From contig NC_063163.1 of NCBI RefSeq assembly GCF_023159225.1, forward strand, positions 104,501,885 through 104,565,884: DNA of 64,000 nucleotides, in the 5' to 3' direction. The position numbers and the translations under genes were made by a program. Below, in pieces: positions 22,891-35,571 of this stretch (position 1 is the stretch's first letter; the number at the start of each line of letters is the position of its first letter). The notes beneath the pieces were generated by a model. It made no database searches. It saw nothing but the letters and a program-made list of their open reading frames with translations, and was not told where the DNA came from. The DNA comes from Perognathus longimembris pacificus (Eukaryota; Chordata; Mammalia; Rodentia; Heteromyidae).

Positions 22891-23211
22891 CAGGATATAA
22901 AGGAAAGTGAAAAAGAAAGTTAGAATTAGTGGCTCATCCAAGGAATGACAACATCTTACTTATGTAAGTTTCCAAAACAAGGAAAAAAGTTTTTTTTTAA
23001 AAAAAAAAGAAAGCAAAAAATTATCAAAAGAAGAACATAATAAAATATTTCCAAACTGAAAAAGAATTGGACAGACCTACCTGGTACCCTTAACAATATC
23101 TGAGAAAAAGTCACACAAAAGTATATTTCAGAAAAATGAGGCTATAAATAAATCCTACCGTTTTCAAGGGTAGCAGAGGGATAAATAAGGCCAAATGCAT
23201 TTTTTTGTTTG

Positions 23212-23443
23212 TTTATGTGCTGGTCCTGGGTCTACAACCCAGAGTCTGGGCACTATTCCTGAGCTTTCATGCTCTGTCACTTGATCCACCACTTGAGCCA
23301 CCACTTCAGTGTTTTTTATTTTTTTTTTGATGGTTAATTGATGATAAAAGTTTCCTGGATTTTCCTGCCAAGGCTGGCTTCAAATCCCAGTTCTCAGATC
23401 TCTCAGCCTCCTGGAATCCTACAGGAGTAGCACTTGGCTCCAT
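23212..23443 (-). mobile_element. Type A composite SINE
   Basis: ggtcctgggtctacaaccca, tgatggttaattgatgata and ggctggcttcaaatcccag on the plus strand. A tccaccacttgagcc duplication occurs near 23283-23300. Confidence 0.85.
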
Positions 23444-24600
23444 ATGCATTTTTGATAGTAAACGCATCCTAAGAGAAAACAATTACATTTAAATTTTCTC
23501 TTAAGGCCAAACGTAACTTGGACAAGTTACCCAAAGTTATCACTTCTGAATGGTGAATAGATCTCAATTTCTCCACCAAACAAAATCATCTGTCAACTGG
23601 AATGCTTCTCCAGTTTCCTTCCCATCTTCTCCATCACCAGTCAACAAGTACCTTCATTCATGGTTATACAACATCTTACATGCATACATTTCCCACACCG
23701 TGTATACCATGGTGAACTGGTCATTTCCGTTTATGTATCTTTCCTACTGGACTCAACTTGAATCCTCAAACTGTATCTTAGTCTAGACCTTTATCTTAAA
23801 AACAGCCTCAAGCAGGAAGCTGAATGTTTCATACATATTTAGGGTTTGCTGAATAATCAAATCTATTAAATAAATATAATTTAGGAAACATCTAACTTAA
23901 TAGCCATGTGTGGAGAAGGGATGGATGAAATATAGACTATGCATAGAGTGGTGAGTCTATTCTTGAAGCCAAGCTTTAAGTGAGACTTGACTCTCCACAG
24001 AAGGGTGCTGAGAATAAGGGAAATGCAGTAAAAAAATCATCCCATGCTTTGCTAATGGAACTAACGTTTCAGCCCCTATAACAGAAAAGGCTGTGGGGCT
24101 CATTCACCAGGATATCCTAGTAAGCCATACCATCCACACAATAGATGCTTTAGGTTTATCACCTTTGTTCTGTGAAAATGTACGGAGTTTGGCACTCTGT
24201 GCACAAGGAGAGGCAGCCAAGCCTTCTGGTGCTCTTTGGACAAAGATCTTACAGTGTAGGGGAGGGTAGTCCAAATGACTTCTCTGGTCCCATCCTGTGA
24301 GCTCTAAGTCTCTATGTTCAGTTACACATGTGAGAAAACAGAGATATACCTCGAACTGTCCTGAAATATCCTTTGCCTGGAGCACTGTCAGAGTTTCTCA
24401 TGAGATGTCCACTCAGGATTTCCACATTCCCCCCCCCCCAGTTGGGGTCCTGTTTCTTTAATATCTTCAGCCACTCCTCCTCCTCCTCCTCACCACCAAT
24501 CTCACCATCCTTCTAAGTCAGTGTCATAGTTAACTATGTAAAGCAGGCTCCCCTGAACTAAGAAGAAGATCCTCTATAGTCCCCTTCAGATATAGATCAC
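23444..24600. other. Intron 1 unique block
   Basis: No repeat was recognised apart from a C run at 24430-24440 and a (CCT)n patch at 24474-24492. Confidence 0.45.
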
Positions 24601-24879
24601 TGATTGTGTGTGTGTGCACATGCATTTGTGTGCACATGCACATGTGTGCATGCTCCAGTCCTGGGGGCTGAACTCAGGGCCTGGGCGCTGTCCCTGAGCT
24701 TTTGTGCTCAAGGCTAACACTCTACCACTTGAGTCACAGCTCCACTTTTGGGTTTTTAGTAGTTTATTGGGATAAGAGTCTTATGGACTTTCCTGCCTGG
24801 GCTGGCTTTGAACTGAGATTCTCAGATCTCAGCCTCCTAGATAGCTAGTATTACAGGTGTAAGTTACCTACACCTGGCA
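24601..24879 (-). mobile_element. Type A composite SINE with GTGCACATGC-type tail
   Basis: The tail region 24605-24652 mixes GT and GCACATGC units. The body 24654-24879 is near complete. Confidence 0.9.
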
Positions 24880-25084
24880 TAGATCACTGATTCTTGAGGG
24901 TTGTATCTTAGAGTCCTCTCCTCCCCTATTTTGGCAAGTCCTCTTCCAGCAGTCACCTCTCCAAAAGAAGTGATGTCAATGCAGTGCATATGTAGCTCCC
25001 CTCCTCCACATACACACACCAGCCGCTCCAGCTGTGATGTGACATGCATTTGTAGAGAGATTACCTATGAGCAATACAATCCAG

Positions 25085-25285
25085 AAGGTATGAACATGGT
25101 TTTGGAGTCAAACAGAACTGAATTTGAGTTCAAGACTCTATCACTAAAGAGTTGGATGGCACTCAACGAGTTCATTTCTTTGAGCCTTGTTTTTCTAAGC
25201 TGAAACAGAGACAAGAGTAAAAATCTATGTTATGGGATTATTATGAGAATTAAATGAGATTTATGCAAAGTTTATTCATGAAAAA
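25085..25285 (+). mobile_element. MIR SINE, nearly full length
   Basis: tttggagtcaaacagaactg, agttcaagactctatcacta, tttgagccttgtttttctaa, gaattaaatgagatttatgc: four MIR landmarks in order. Confidence 0.85.
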
Positions 25286-26158
25286 CTCTTTAAATGTTTG
25301 GTTAAAATAGTGGGCATATGTAGACATTATGTATTAGTACCATCCATTTATTTTTTGTTATACACTGCAAGTAATGTACTTGTCTAAGAACTCATAACTT
25401 AGTAAAGAAATGGATAAAAGCAAAGAAATCAGTAAAATAGAGAATATAGAACATAAGTGTCCTGGAAATCCAGGAGAGAGAGTGACCAAGTAAGAAAATG
25501 GCAATTAAGCTAGACTCAGAATAACAGAAGATCTTGAATAGCAGAGAAGGTATACAAGCATTCAGGCAAAGAGGACATTAAGATGGAGGCTTAAATACAA
25601 AAGCATTGACAGGACAGGGAGAGGAAGTCATCAAAGGTAAGTATAAATTAGCATTGGAATGAAAAATTTAATGTCTAAACTTTCAACATAGGTTGACTTT
25701 TGCAAGTCATCATTTCTTCTACATACTCTTGACAGCCTACAGGATAGGCCTTCTCTCACCATTTGGTGTCAAGTTAAACTATCCAGTAGCAAACTCTTGT
25801 GCTAGTCCTGGTAATGATGGTATGAGCTTACAATGTCAATGAAGAGATACGGGCAAGAAAAGAAAAGAAAAGCTATACAGTTCATGGAAACAAATCAGAG
25901 GTGAGCAATAAAAAAGACAAAGGGTTCTCCTGAGCTGCCAGTCTACGTGAGGAAGCAAATGGCAATCTCCTTAGAAGAAGGATGGACACCAACAAAGAGC
26001 CCCTTTAGAAGAGATGGGAGGAAATATGAGTTTGGTTTCAGAGTTGCAAACTGCATCATCCAGTTGTAAACCTCTCACCTCTACCAGAAAATCAACTCAA
26101 GCTATGCAGTCCCAGAATGTGAGACACCTACTCTTGGCATATTAAGAAGAAACATATT
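25286..26158. other. Intron 1, no recognised element
   Basis: AT-rich with no repeat or exon signal seen by eye. Confidence 0.45.
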
Positions 26159-26341
26159 GGGCTGGGAATGTGGCTTAGTGGTAGAGCGCTTGCCTAGCAT
26201 GCACAAAGCCCTGGGTTCGATTCCTCAGCACCACATACACAGAAAAAGCCAGAAGTGGCGCTATGGCTCAAGAGTTAGCGTGCTAGCCCTGAGCAAAAAG
26301 AAGCCAGGACAGTATCCAGGACTGGCAAAAAAAAAAAAAAG
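26159..26341 (+). mobile_element. Type B ID-dimer SINE
   Basis: First half ggctgggaatgtggcttagt with gcctagcatgcacaaagccc, second half gccagaagtggcgctatggc, and an A tail. A short flanking repeat catatt is visible. Confidence 0.92.
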
Positions 26342-26645
26342 GAGCCATATTATTCTAGTATAGTAAGTATAGTATAAGTACGTTCTGTTAAGCCAAGGTG
26401 CTGTTAAGCTTATAATGGGGTTACATCCCAATAAAAAAACACTGCGTTGAAAATACACACTCAAAATGCACCTACTACACATAACTTACTTAGTAGCCTT
26501 GCTTAGTCTAATCTGCCCTAAATGTGCTCAGAATACTTGCATTAGCTTACAATTTGGCAAAAATCATCTAACCTAAAGCCTATGGTTTTATTTTACTATT
26601 TATTCATTCATTCATTCATTGTGTGGGGGGGTGTGCACACATGTG

Positions 26646-26850
26646 TGCTACTGGGGCTTAAACTCAGGTCTTGGCCTCTGTCCCTTAGCTTTTTTGCTTA
26701 AGGTTAAGTGCCCTTCTGGATTTTTGCTACTTAATTGGAGATAAAAATCCTACTGATTTTTTCTGCCTAGGCTAGCTTTAAACCATGTACTTCGGATCTC
26801 AGCTTCTTGACTAGCTAGGATTATGGGCATGAGCCTCTGGCATCTGGCTC
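26646..26850 (-). mobile_element. Type A composite SINE, partly deleted
   Basis: tactggggcttaaactcag to ctagctaggattatgggcat on the plus strand. About 30 bases around the ID A box are lost. Confidence 0.85.
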
Positions 26851-28265
26851 CATAGCCCATTGTATAATACAATGTTGAATATCTCTTGTTATTTACTGAC
26901 AAAGGTACTGAAAATGAAAACCAGAACTGTTGTAAGGGTACACTTGTACATTACAGTAAAATCAAACAAGTCTTAATTCAAGCTACCAAAAGTTGGGAAC
27001 TCTCGGTAGCTGTAACGTCTCAAAAATGATTCACATCTGGGAGAAGTGAAATGCATCTACCCAAATGCTCTGACACCTTAAACCCCTCTGATTACTAAAG
27101 GAGGCTGGATTTCACTGCATTCAATTGAAATGTCTCGAGGATCAAGTGGTGGTCACAAGGATGCAAAAGACAGATCAAGAGGATTCCTGGATGAATGTAT
27201 ATATAACCCACGGATTCTTGCGTACATTCAAATTGCATTGTTTATGCAGCTGTTCACAAACTCAGCTTCCCTGTTTATTTTCGTCCTTAGAGGAAACAGA
27301 AGAGAGTTCTGCCTATTAGGCACAGAGAGATCAAAGAGTCCCCTAACCAGCCCGAGAGAGTGCTCCACTCAAGCTTTCCATCTGAGCAAAGATCAAAACA
27401 GGCCTAATGCCCTGGGAATGGCTCCCCCACCAGGCTCCGAATGGCACCTGTTGGGACCCTCCTTTCACTGGTCAGACCAAATGGCCAAGCCTTAGGTTCC
27501 CCTGGGAATGAAGCATGAAATAACACAGAAACTTTCCAAAGAGAAAAAAAGTATTTTCCACCAGCTTCATGAAGACATAACTTACCCCAAAGCAGGTAGC
27601 TTCATGTTGTCTTATGAACCAAGGTGGGTAGGGTTGCAAAGAAAGGTCAATGTCAAATTAAAGGTTACCCAGCAATTTGTAAGTGGACCTGGGAAGATGG
27701 CAAGCACACTTGCTTTCTCTCTCTTGGGCCAAGAGGAAAAGTTGACATCCCTCTGTGATTTCTTTTCACACTCTACTATGTCACCTTCCTTAATTGGCTC
27801 TAATCACCTGAAGCAAGACTGTAGAGCGCCATTTATTCCCCAGCATCATTTTGGTTGGCACAGAAGACAGGCATGCCCTTGTGAGCTGTGAATGGAGCTT
27901 TGTTCATCGCATCAGCTTGTGGCCTCCCTTGCTGCCCTCGCCAGGCGGCCTGGCATTTGTGTCAGGATGTGGCAATATTAACAGCAACCAGAAGTGACAC
28001 AAGAATGGCCGTGTGGCTGCCTTGGTGGCTCTAGGTCTCAATAGTTCTTCTCTCTTTGGGAAGTTTCAAAGTGAAAATGGACAGTGTATGTATTATCTCT
28101 CATGGAATCACTGAGTCATTACATGGAGTGGGTTTCAAGTCCAAGAACCTGAGCTTTATCTTACACTGGCTTGCTTTTCTATGTCTATGGGGGGGAAAAA
28201 AACCCATAGGACCATTTGGTCCAAACTTCAATGCAATAGAAGCCACTATAGACTATTTCATCAAA
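26851..28265. other. Intron 1 unique block with candidate regulatory stretch
   Basis: 1.4 kb without visible repeats. 27880-28030 is GC-richer (gccctcgccaggcggcctgg, gtggcaatattaacagcaac). Open frames at 27125-27891 lack family resemblance and splice context. Confidence 0.4.
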
Positions 28266-28512
28266 AACAGGTGGTGCTCCAGGTGCTGGTATCTCACACA
28301 TACAATCTGGGCTACTCATGAGGCTGAGATCTGAGGTTCAGGATGCAAAGCCAGCCTGGGCAGGAAAATCCATAAGACTCTTATCTCCAATTAACCACCA
28401 GATAACTGGAAGTGTGCTGTGGTTCAAAGTGATAGAGTGCTAGCCTTGAGTGAAAAAGCTCAAGGACAGTGCCCAGGCCCTGAGTTCAAGAATCACGACC
28501 AACACCACAAAC
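28266..28512 (+). mobile_element. Type A composite SINE
   Basis: caggtgctggtatctcacac to ggccctgagttcaagaatca. Both halves are present. Confidence 0.9.
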
Positions 28513-29202
28513 AAACAAAAACAGGCAGTGGCTGGGTCACAGCTTTCCCATCTAGGCCTCAGCAATTCAGCACACTGGACAGAAGGAAATGCCAGTCAGT
28601 AGATTATAAGATAAACATGAATGGGGAGTTAGACTGAAAATACAGTACCCATCACCACTGCTGAATGAGGCCAAAGGCAATGGGAACGATGGCGAACTGG
28701 TGGCCCAAGCGAAAGGACTGATGAATCAGAAGCAGCTTTACAACTGGACTAGAAATGAGACAGATCCCTGTTTCAAACAAGGCATTAAATAGAATCTAGG
28801 GAGGTACAGGGGAGGAGGGGATCACCCAATTTCCAAGACAGAATTTGAGCTTGCCACTCTGCCCTCCTATATCCCCTTCTCCTTCATCCGCCACCTATCC
28901 TGTAGGCAAAATAGTACACAGAAGGTCAGTATTTCCAAGTAAATGACCCCCCAGTGGCTACTACTCCCCCCAACCAGCTCCTGATAAAGCAACCTAGAAG
29001 CAAGTCAGGAGCTGTACACAGCAGAGGCACTGCAGGGGAGGTGGATCCAGCTCATGGAGGACTTCAATGCCTTCTTCCCAGGCCACATTAGCATTTACCC
29101 TTTAATCACATGCTGATAGAAAGGGCCACCTCCTCTGAATAATTCATCTCCTGCTCTTGTTTAGCTCCTCACTTGGCCTACTCACTACATCCTTGCTGAA
29201 AT
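28513..29202. other. Intron 1, no recognised element
   Basis: Ordinary sequence. Nothing was supported beyond the GT run that follows. Confidence 0.45.

Positions 29203-29248
<46 letters not shown>
29203..29248. repeat. (GT)n microsatellite
   Basis: About 23 uninterrupted GT units. Confidence 0.97.
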
Positions 29249-29249
<1 letters not shown>

Positions 29250-29267
29250 ATGTTTAACTGGGCTCCC

Positions 29268-29488
29268 CTTTTCTGGTTTGGTTACTAGTAAGGCCTTGAC
29301 CCTGAACCTCCCACTTACACCTTCTTCATAGTTAGAACCAGAAGCCAGAAGCATGCACCATCACACCCACCTTGTTCTCACTGACTTTCCCTCCCACCCC
29401 TGCCTATGGTTGGTCTCAAACCTTGAGCCTGTGGATCTCCACCTCCCAATTATCTAGAGTTATAGGCATGAGCCACCATGCCCATGAG
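29268..29488 (-). mobile_element. Composite B1-like plus ID SINE, diverged
   Basis: tactagtaaggccttgaccc and ggttggtctcaaaccttgag on the plus strand. The GT run is its probable tail. Confidence 0.7.
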
Positions 29489-29896
29489 CATGTCTTCGTT
29501 TTTTGATAGACATTAATATCCTTGAGGGCAAAGACGTGACTCTCTGGGGTTCTGTGGTTGTTGTTTGTTTTTAACTCCCTGAGTGGGTACAATGGTATCT
29601 TATATACTTCAGGCATTTAATTAGCAGTTGTTGACTGACTTGATTCATTTCTTCTCTGGAGGGCCTACAGGGAACTTGAGAAAAAGAAGTTAACCAGCCA
29701 CTTAACCCTCTGAGTACCAAAGTCTCCTCAGTCTTACAGACTGAAATGATTACTATACCATCTGAACATTTAATTTCACAAAAGTGCTTTGCATGAATAG
29801 TTCATTTTTTTCCCTATAGAAGCCAACTAATGAAAGAACAGCATTTTATTAGTACTTTTTCAGAGTTGGGGAACTTCCAGTCTTGCAGTATTAAAT

Positions 29897-29980
29897 GGCT
29901 GGAGGCATGGTTCAAGCAGTGGAACACCTGCCTAGGAAGCCCAAGGCCCTGAGCCCTAAATCCTGGTATAACTAAAGAAA
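29897..29980 (+). mobile_element. ID monomer SINE
   Basis: ggctggaggcatggttcaag to caaggccctgagccctaaat. 29489-29896 shows no element. Confidence 0.75.
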
Positions 29981-30099
29981 ATAAATGGCACACCTAGTCA
30001 TGCACTGATTTTTTTACATTCCTACAGTAATTCAAACAGCTGTTAGGCTTTTGTCCCCTCTATAGGTACTGGTATATATATCTGACAGTTAATGTGAAT

Positions 30100-30215
30100 C
30101 TGGTCATACTACAGTTTTATGTAGTGGGTATCACTATGCCTTTCTTTAGAGATGAAGAAAACAAATGCTCCAAGTATCTAAGTAACTTGCCCACAAGCTA
30201 AGACACTGAGAATCC
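30100..30215 (+). mobile_element. MIR SINE fragment
   Basis: tttagagatgaagaaaacaa and agtaacttgcccacaagcta are MIR core phrases. Confidence 0.6.
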
Positions 30216-30237
30216 CAACTGTTATCAATACACAATT

Positions 30238-30388
30238 TTTCACTCAAAGCTAGCACTCCAACATTTTAGTCACATCTTCACTTCTATGTTTTAGGTAATT
30301 AACTGAAGCTAAGAGTCTCATGTACTTTTCTGCACAAGTTGGCTTCAAATTGTGATCCTCAGATCTCAGCCTCCTGAGTAGCTAGGAT
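30238..30388 (-). mobile_element. Type A SINE fragment
   Basis: agctagcactccaacatttt to cctcctgagtagctaggatc on the plus strand. Confidence 0.8.
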
Positions 30389-31079
30389 CCTTCATTTATT
30401 TTAATACTTATCCTACCCAGTAGAAACCTTTATATACTGAGTGCCCTGGATAATTCTGTTGAAATGGACCATAATTTGCATTAACTACAGGCTAAGTAGG
30501 CTAAAGTTAGCTATTCTTTTTTATCATTTCTCTATCATATGCCAATCCATCACCAATGCAACTTCTTCCTAACAATAAAACTTTATCACCGAAGTATTAA
30601 AACCAGAAGTTATTTTTACTAATTTGAAGAAATAAAGCCACTTTGTATTGTAACCTTGATTTGAACCCCCTATTCTCCTCCAAGACCACCATCACCTGTT
30701 GTCCCGCTCCATAAACCTCAAGCTCTCTGCTTATCTTTAAACCAGAACAGAGGTGCTCAACTCCCTACCATTCAACAAAGAAAAAAAATGTGTCACCCTG
30801 ACTTATATCCTCCTCTAACAATTCCTTTTGTTCTATCTTAGCCATGTTTCTTGTAGGACGATGCTACGTCTACTTTCTCTACTTCCAGGAACTCCTAAAT
30901 TTTCTGATTCTGCAAATAAAATCTCAATGCCATTACCAATTTTCAGATGGAAGTGATGTCTTTTAAGTGTGGGGCATGAGTTTGCGTCCCTCACAATCAA
31001 AGAAGCTGCTCATGCTGTTGGCCCATAGACCAGAGATTAGCTGGGGCTGTTCATGGGTCTTCATTCAGTGGAATCCCCC

Positions 31080-31855
31080 ATTTGCATCCCATCCCATTGA
31101 TCCCCACTCCTTTTGAAATTCTCTTCTTGACACTCTTCTGATTTTCCTGTGTCACTCTGGCTGCATTTTTCTTCATGCTCCAAATTCTCTCTACCTCTTA
31201 ACATATGAGACTAGCCAAGGCTCTGCCCCTGAACCATTCCTACCACTGCCCTAGTTTATCATCTCTTTCCTGGATGACAAGAGTGTCCTAATGGGTTTTT
31301 CCTAACTTGTTCTTGTCAAAGTCATCTTCCACAATGATTCTCCTCAAACCCAAATCCCACTATGTTCTTCCCTTGCTTAACATCCATTTGGTGATTCTCC
31401 AGAGTCTACAAAGAAAAACCCTCCAGGTCCTCAACCCTCCCTGTCCAATATCACCTTTTAATGCTTTCTTTAAAAAATGACTTGCTGTTAACAATCACCT
31501 GCCTAAGTTCCCAAATGCAATGGATTGTTTCAAGCTATTTTAACTTTAGTCACATGTTTTGATCTCTCTCCACAATGTCCCATCCCCACCACACACATAA
31601 ATCTCTGCCCCTGGGAGTCTTATATCCCTGGATAATTCTTATTCATCATTTAGGATTCAGTTTAGGTTTTCTCATCCAGAAAACACTTCCCAGCCTCTTC
31701 TTGCTCCCTCCTGTCTTGGGCTGGGTTAAATCCCATCCTTTGCACTACAGGTGTGAACTATGGCGGCATCTCCACATTTTAGCCTCTTCTACAGAACTCT
31801 CCAGGGCACCTAAACTGACAAAGTAAGGTCTCAATAAGTGCTTCCAGAACTGACC
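31080..31855 (+). mobile_element. L2 LINE 3' region
   Basis: cccaaatcccactatgttct, acatccatttggtgattctc and ctccaggtcctcaaccctcc, then tttaggattcagtttaggtt and aagtaaggtctcaataagtg: the L2 3' end in order. No open frame survives. 30389-31080 shows no clear element. Confidence 0.7.
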
Positions 31856-32505
31856 TAAACAACTGTTTCTCCTCTAGCAAAGGAAATAAATTTCTCTTCT
31901 CCCAAAGTGTTTATAAAATGAGTCTCAAGTACTTTCAGCTTTCAAGGCCTGTATTTCTAACCTCTATATTCAGAAGGAAGAGCTGTTTTAGCCCAAACTT
32001 GTCCTGTTGGCTCTCCAGGCCCCTTGCCACCCCACTTTGCCCTCTGATCAACTTAAAAGTCCTCCCAGGAAGGCAGTACCACAAATAACAAGCTCGCTAA
32101 TTAATTATACTCTCGGGGAGTCTACAGAGGTGAAACATTAGTCATTAGGTTGCAATACTGAGGGGCTAATCTGGGTAGACAGGAGCTAATTGATGGAACC
32201 ATCATGTAGCCAGTCTGTCATGAAGTTTCTTAATGTTATTAAGGATGGGTTTTCATCTCCTCTTTCTGAGTTGAACTACATGGCGAAAATGGTGGCTTAA
32301 GGAGGTAAAAGCAGCAGAGCATGGTTTTCCCTGAGCCACTGTGATACAAAGAAACAACTATTCACCTTTCAAAGGCAAACAAATTAAGTTACACTGCTCT
32401 CACTACCTCATCAGCCAGGTAGGCTCTTTGTGGTGCAATCATCAGAGTTGTATTCAAACTAACACTGCTGTGATGTCACTAGGAAATGTAATCTATGGAC
32501 CCAAT
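31856..32505. other. Intron 1 unique block with dense TAAT sites
   Basis: 32085-32270 contains gctaattaattatactc, gtcattaggttgcaatac, gagctaattgatggaacc and cttaatgttattaagg: several homeodomain-type cores in about 180 non-repeat bases. It is a candidate conserved enhancer; conservation is not tested. Confidence 0.45.
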
Positions 32506-32562
<57 letters not shown>

Positions 32563-32602
32563 GACAGAGAGAGACAGAGAAACAGAGAGATAAACAGAGA
32601 CT
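32506..32602. repeat. (GT)n(GA)n microsatellite
   Basis: A short GT run passes into GA units with periodic CA substitutions (gagacagagagacagag). Confidence 0.95.
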
Positions 32603-32694
32603 TTGTTATGCAGCCCCTGATTATATGGGAACTGAAGTCACCCTCAGCTTTTACAAATGGCGCGCTGAACTGTATGTATGTGTAAGTTTGTTTT

Positions 32695-32935
32695 TTGAGT
32701 GTGGTTTTTGTTTTCGCATTATTGAGGATAGAACCTAGGGCCTTGCTGATGTTAGACGAGCCCTGCACCACTTGAGCTATATACACACACACGCACACAC
32801 ACACTATTATTAGTTTGTTTTTGAGACAGGGTCTCCAAATATTTTTGTCTCATCTGTTCTTGAACTTGTGATCCTCACGCCTCCACCTCCCAAGTAGCTA
32901 GGATTACTGGCATGTTCTAGAACACCCTGCTTGAA
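32695..32935 (-). mobile_element. Composite SINE with internal CA run
   Basis: attgaggatagaacctaggg (ID side) and acagggtctccaaatatttt, aagtagctaggattactggc (B1 side), split by a CA run at 32781-32803. Confidence 0.75.
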
Positions 32936-33492
32936 CTGTGGACTGTAGAAAATGAGATAACACAGGTCCCGATCACCTGTGCAAAAATTTGATGAGATTT
33001 AGCTAATCAAATGGTAGATGAACTACAATCAAAATACTCCGACATGAAGCCCTAAGTTTACAATGGGAAAAGCATTGTTGTCCTGCTGCAACTAGGATTC
33101 GAATGCTTTGTTAGAAATGGTGAATGTTTACTCTCAGATTTACTGCAAACATGTATCAAATATCTGCTTGGAAACGTGTACAAAATCATATCTGATGTTT
33201 AGGAATGTCAAATACTTCTTTATGAGCTTTATAACTCTATTCAAAAAGAAGGAAAAAATAGTTCAAAAGTGAAACAGCTTATCCATGTCACTCTAGGAGC
33301 TTGTGACAAACTTAGAATTAAATTCAGTTATATAACATGAACCTCTAATCCTGGTAAAACACATAGTCCTAATTTCATCAAGAGATATAAATAATACCCT
33401 GACACTCTTGGATATCTATGACAAAAAGAAAAACATGAACACATAAGGTAGCAACAAGTCAGGATTCAAACCCTTTAAAACTGTACAATCTA
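32936..33492. other. Intron 1, possible weak MIR
   Basis: 33270-33330 has gaaacagcttatccatgtca, faintly MIR-like. Otherwise nothing was recognised. Confidence 0.35.
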
Positions 33493-33697
33493 GATTGGGA
33501 ATATGGCCTAGTGGTAGTGTTTGCCTTATATACATGAAGCCCTGGGTTCAATTCCTCAGCATCACATATATAGAAAAAGCCAGGAGTGGCACTGTGGCTC
33601 AAGTGGCATGGTGCTAGCCTTGAGTAAAAAAGAAGTCAGGGACAGTGCTCAGGCCCTGAGTTCAAGCGCCAGGACTGGCACAAAAAAGAAAAAAAAC
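33493..33697 (+). mobile_element. Type B ID-dimer SINE
   Basis: gattgggaatatggcctagt, second half gccaggagtggcactgtggc, tail caaaaaagaaaaaaaact. Flanks acaatcta and ttcaatcta form a short target duplication. Confidence 0.92.
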
Positions 33698-33799
33698 TAT
33701 TCAATCTACCTTAACAGTCTACATTGTACCTCGACCTATACACGTATTTGGTTGTGAGTTTTGGTTCAAGGTCTTGGTCTAAAACATGAGATTAAAGTG

Positions 33800-34032
33800 T
33801 TTCAGTTTTCCAAGCTTTTCATATTTCAGAATTTTTCATACTTTAGTATATTTTCAGAGACATTACTAATTAAGCATTCCTAATCCCCACATCCCAAATT
33901 CCAGAATCTAAAACAGTCCGTAATCTTAATCTTTTTGAGTGTCATATAGGCACTCAAAAACTTGTAGATTTCAGATTTTAGCACATTTTAGATTTCCAAT
34001 CCTCTGAATAAAGATGCTCAACCTGTCCTGTA
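33800..34032 (+). mobile_element. Tigger-like DNA transposon fossil
   Basis: ttcagaatttttcatacttt, gtgtcatataggcactcaaa, gatttcagattttagcacat and the terminal gatgctcaacctg match the end of a Tc1/mariner-type (Tigger group) fossil. The subfamily is uncertain. Confidence 0.5.
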
Positions 34033-34067
34033 AGTTTTTATAGACTTGTTTAAAATTTGATATCGAA

Positions 34068-34293
34068 GCTGGTCACCAGTGGCTCATGCCTGTAATCCTA
34101 GGTACTCAAAAGGCTGAGATCTGAGGATCAGAGTTCTAAGCCATCCCAAGCAGGAAAGTCCATGAGACTCTTATCTCCAATTAATCACAGAAAAAAGCTG
34201 ATGTGCCACTGTGACTCAAGTGGAAGAGCACTAGCTTGAGCAAAAGGAGCCCAGAGCCTAGGCCCAGAGTTCAAGCCCCAGGACCAGCAAAAG
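34068..34293 (+). mobile_element. Type A composite SINE
   Basis: gctggtcaccagtggctcat to agttcaagccccaggacc. Confidence 0.9.
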
Positions 34294-34489
34294 ATAAAAA
34301 TTCTAATATTGTATAAAATCACACACCCACCCACAAAACGGCCACCTATACAACTGCCTTTGCACTAAAAGAAGTGAGTAAGCTCATTAATAGTTTTATT
34401 CTTAAGTACTTTCAAGTAATGCTCTAAACATTTGGGGGGGTATTCAGGATGCTAACCTAGGTCAGATTCTCTCACAAAAAAATGTTTCT

Positions 34490-34697
34490 GGGCTGGGGAT
34501 ATGGCCTAGTGGCAAGAGTGCCTGCCTCGGATACACGAGGCCCTAAGTTCGATTCCCCAGCACCACATATACAGAAAACGGCCAGAAGTGGCGCTGTGGC
34601 TCAAGTGGCAGAGTGCTAGCCTTGAGCGGGAAGAAGCCAGGGACAGTGCTCAGGCCCTGAGTCCAAGGCCCAGGACTGGCAAAAAAAAAAAAAAAAA
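34490..34697 (+). mobile_element. Type B ID-dimer SINE, young copy
   Basis: Nearly identical in design to 38536-38749, with a handful of substitutions in about 195 bases. Pure A tail of about 17, and target words aaatgtttc on both sides (34480-34488 and 34695-34703). Confidence 0.95.
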
Positions 34698-34703
34698 TGT
34701 TTC

Positions 34704-35246
34704 CAGTGTTAGCTATACATACTGAATGACCAATCTTTTCCCTGTCTTTACATTTTCATTTCGGAAAGTTTTTTTTTAAGGTTTTATAATTCTTATCAGC
34801 AATTTTATGGGACACTACATTGGCAAGAACAATTCTGTCTCTACTTCATGGAGATGTAACATAAAATGTCAGGAGAAGAGGAAGCAGAGGATCAGATGTA
34901 AATCTGTACGAGTTAGATTGACCCTTCTAGTAATTCCACTGGCCTTTATTATGGGGCACCATAAGGTAAAAGCTCAAGGGTTCAGGTCTTAAGAGACAGA
35001 GTCATTGTCTGCAGCTGCAAGTTCAAATCCCATGTCCCAGCAGCTTTCATCAAATTCCAGCAGATTCTATTACTCCAATTCCTTTCTCATGTTTAAGCTG
35101 TTGTGCTGAGTTGCTATGCACAGTTTAACAGCTGCCATGCAGCCCCTGTCCCCCACCCCAAGAGCTTACACTTTAGTCTTGTAGATTAACTTGAAATAAA
35201 CCCTTATCCCTCCCAATGAAGTGCAATCAAAATGAACTTACAAGAA

Positions 35247-35249
<3 letters not shown>
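34704..35249. other. Intron 1, no recognised element
   Basis: Nothing beyond ordinary intronic sequence was seen. Confidence 0.45.

Positions 35250-35304
<55 letters not shown>
35250..35304. repeat. (CA)n microsatellite
   Basis: About 27 uninterrupted CA units, not attached to a recognisable SINE. Confidence 0.97.
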
Positions 35305-35306
<2 letters not shown>

Positions 35307-35571
35307 CAGACACTTTACTATCTATAAATAAAGTCTGGAGGATGTCTGCTCTAGATAGCATGTAGCCTGCTGGGGAAATATGACAGAATGTGTATTATAA
35401 ATACAACAACAACAAAAAGTGTGGTCAAGTCCATCCACATCGGAAAACTGCAGGTGTTGTGGTTAGGGGATTCCATAAGCAGGAAAAAGCTCATGTGTAC
35501 AGAGAAAGCAGGCAAAGGTTGATCATGAGCAAAACCAAATTGCCTACAGTAAGAAATGTATTGTGAGTCAG

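Noticed and set aside
27125..27891. Adjacent plus-strand open frames considered as possible exons
   Set aside because: No family resemblance, no consistent splice sites and no codon periodicity apparent by eye.
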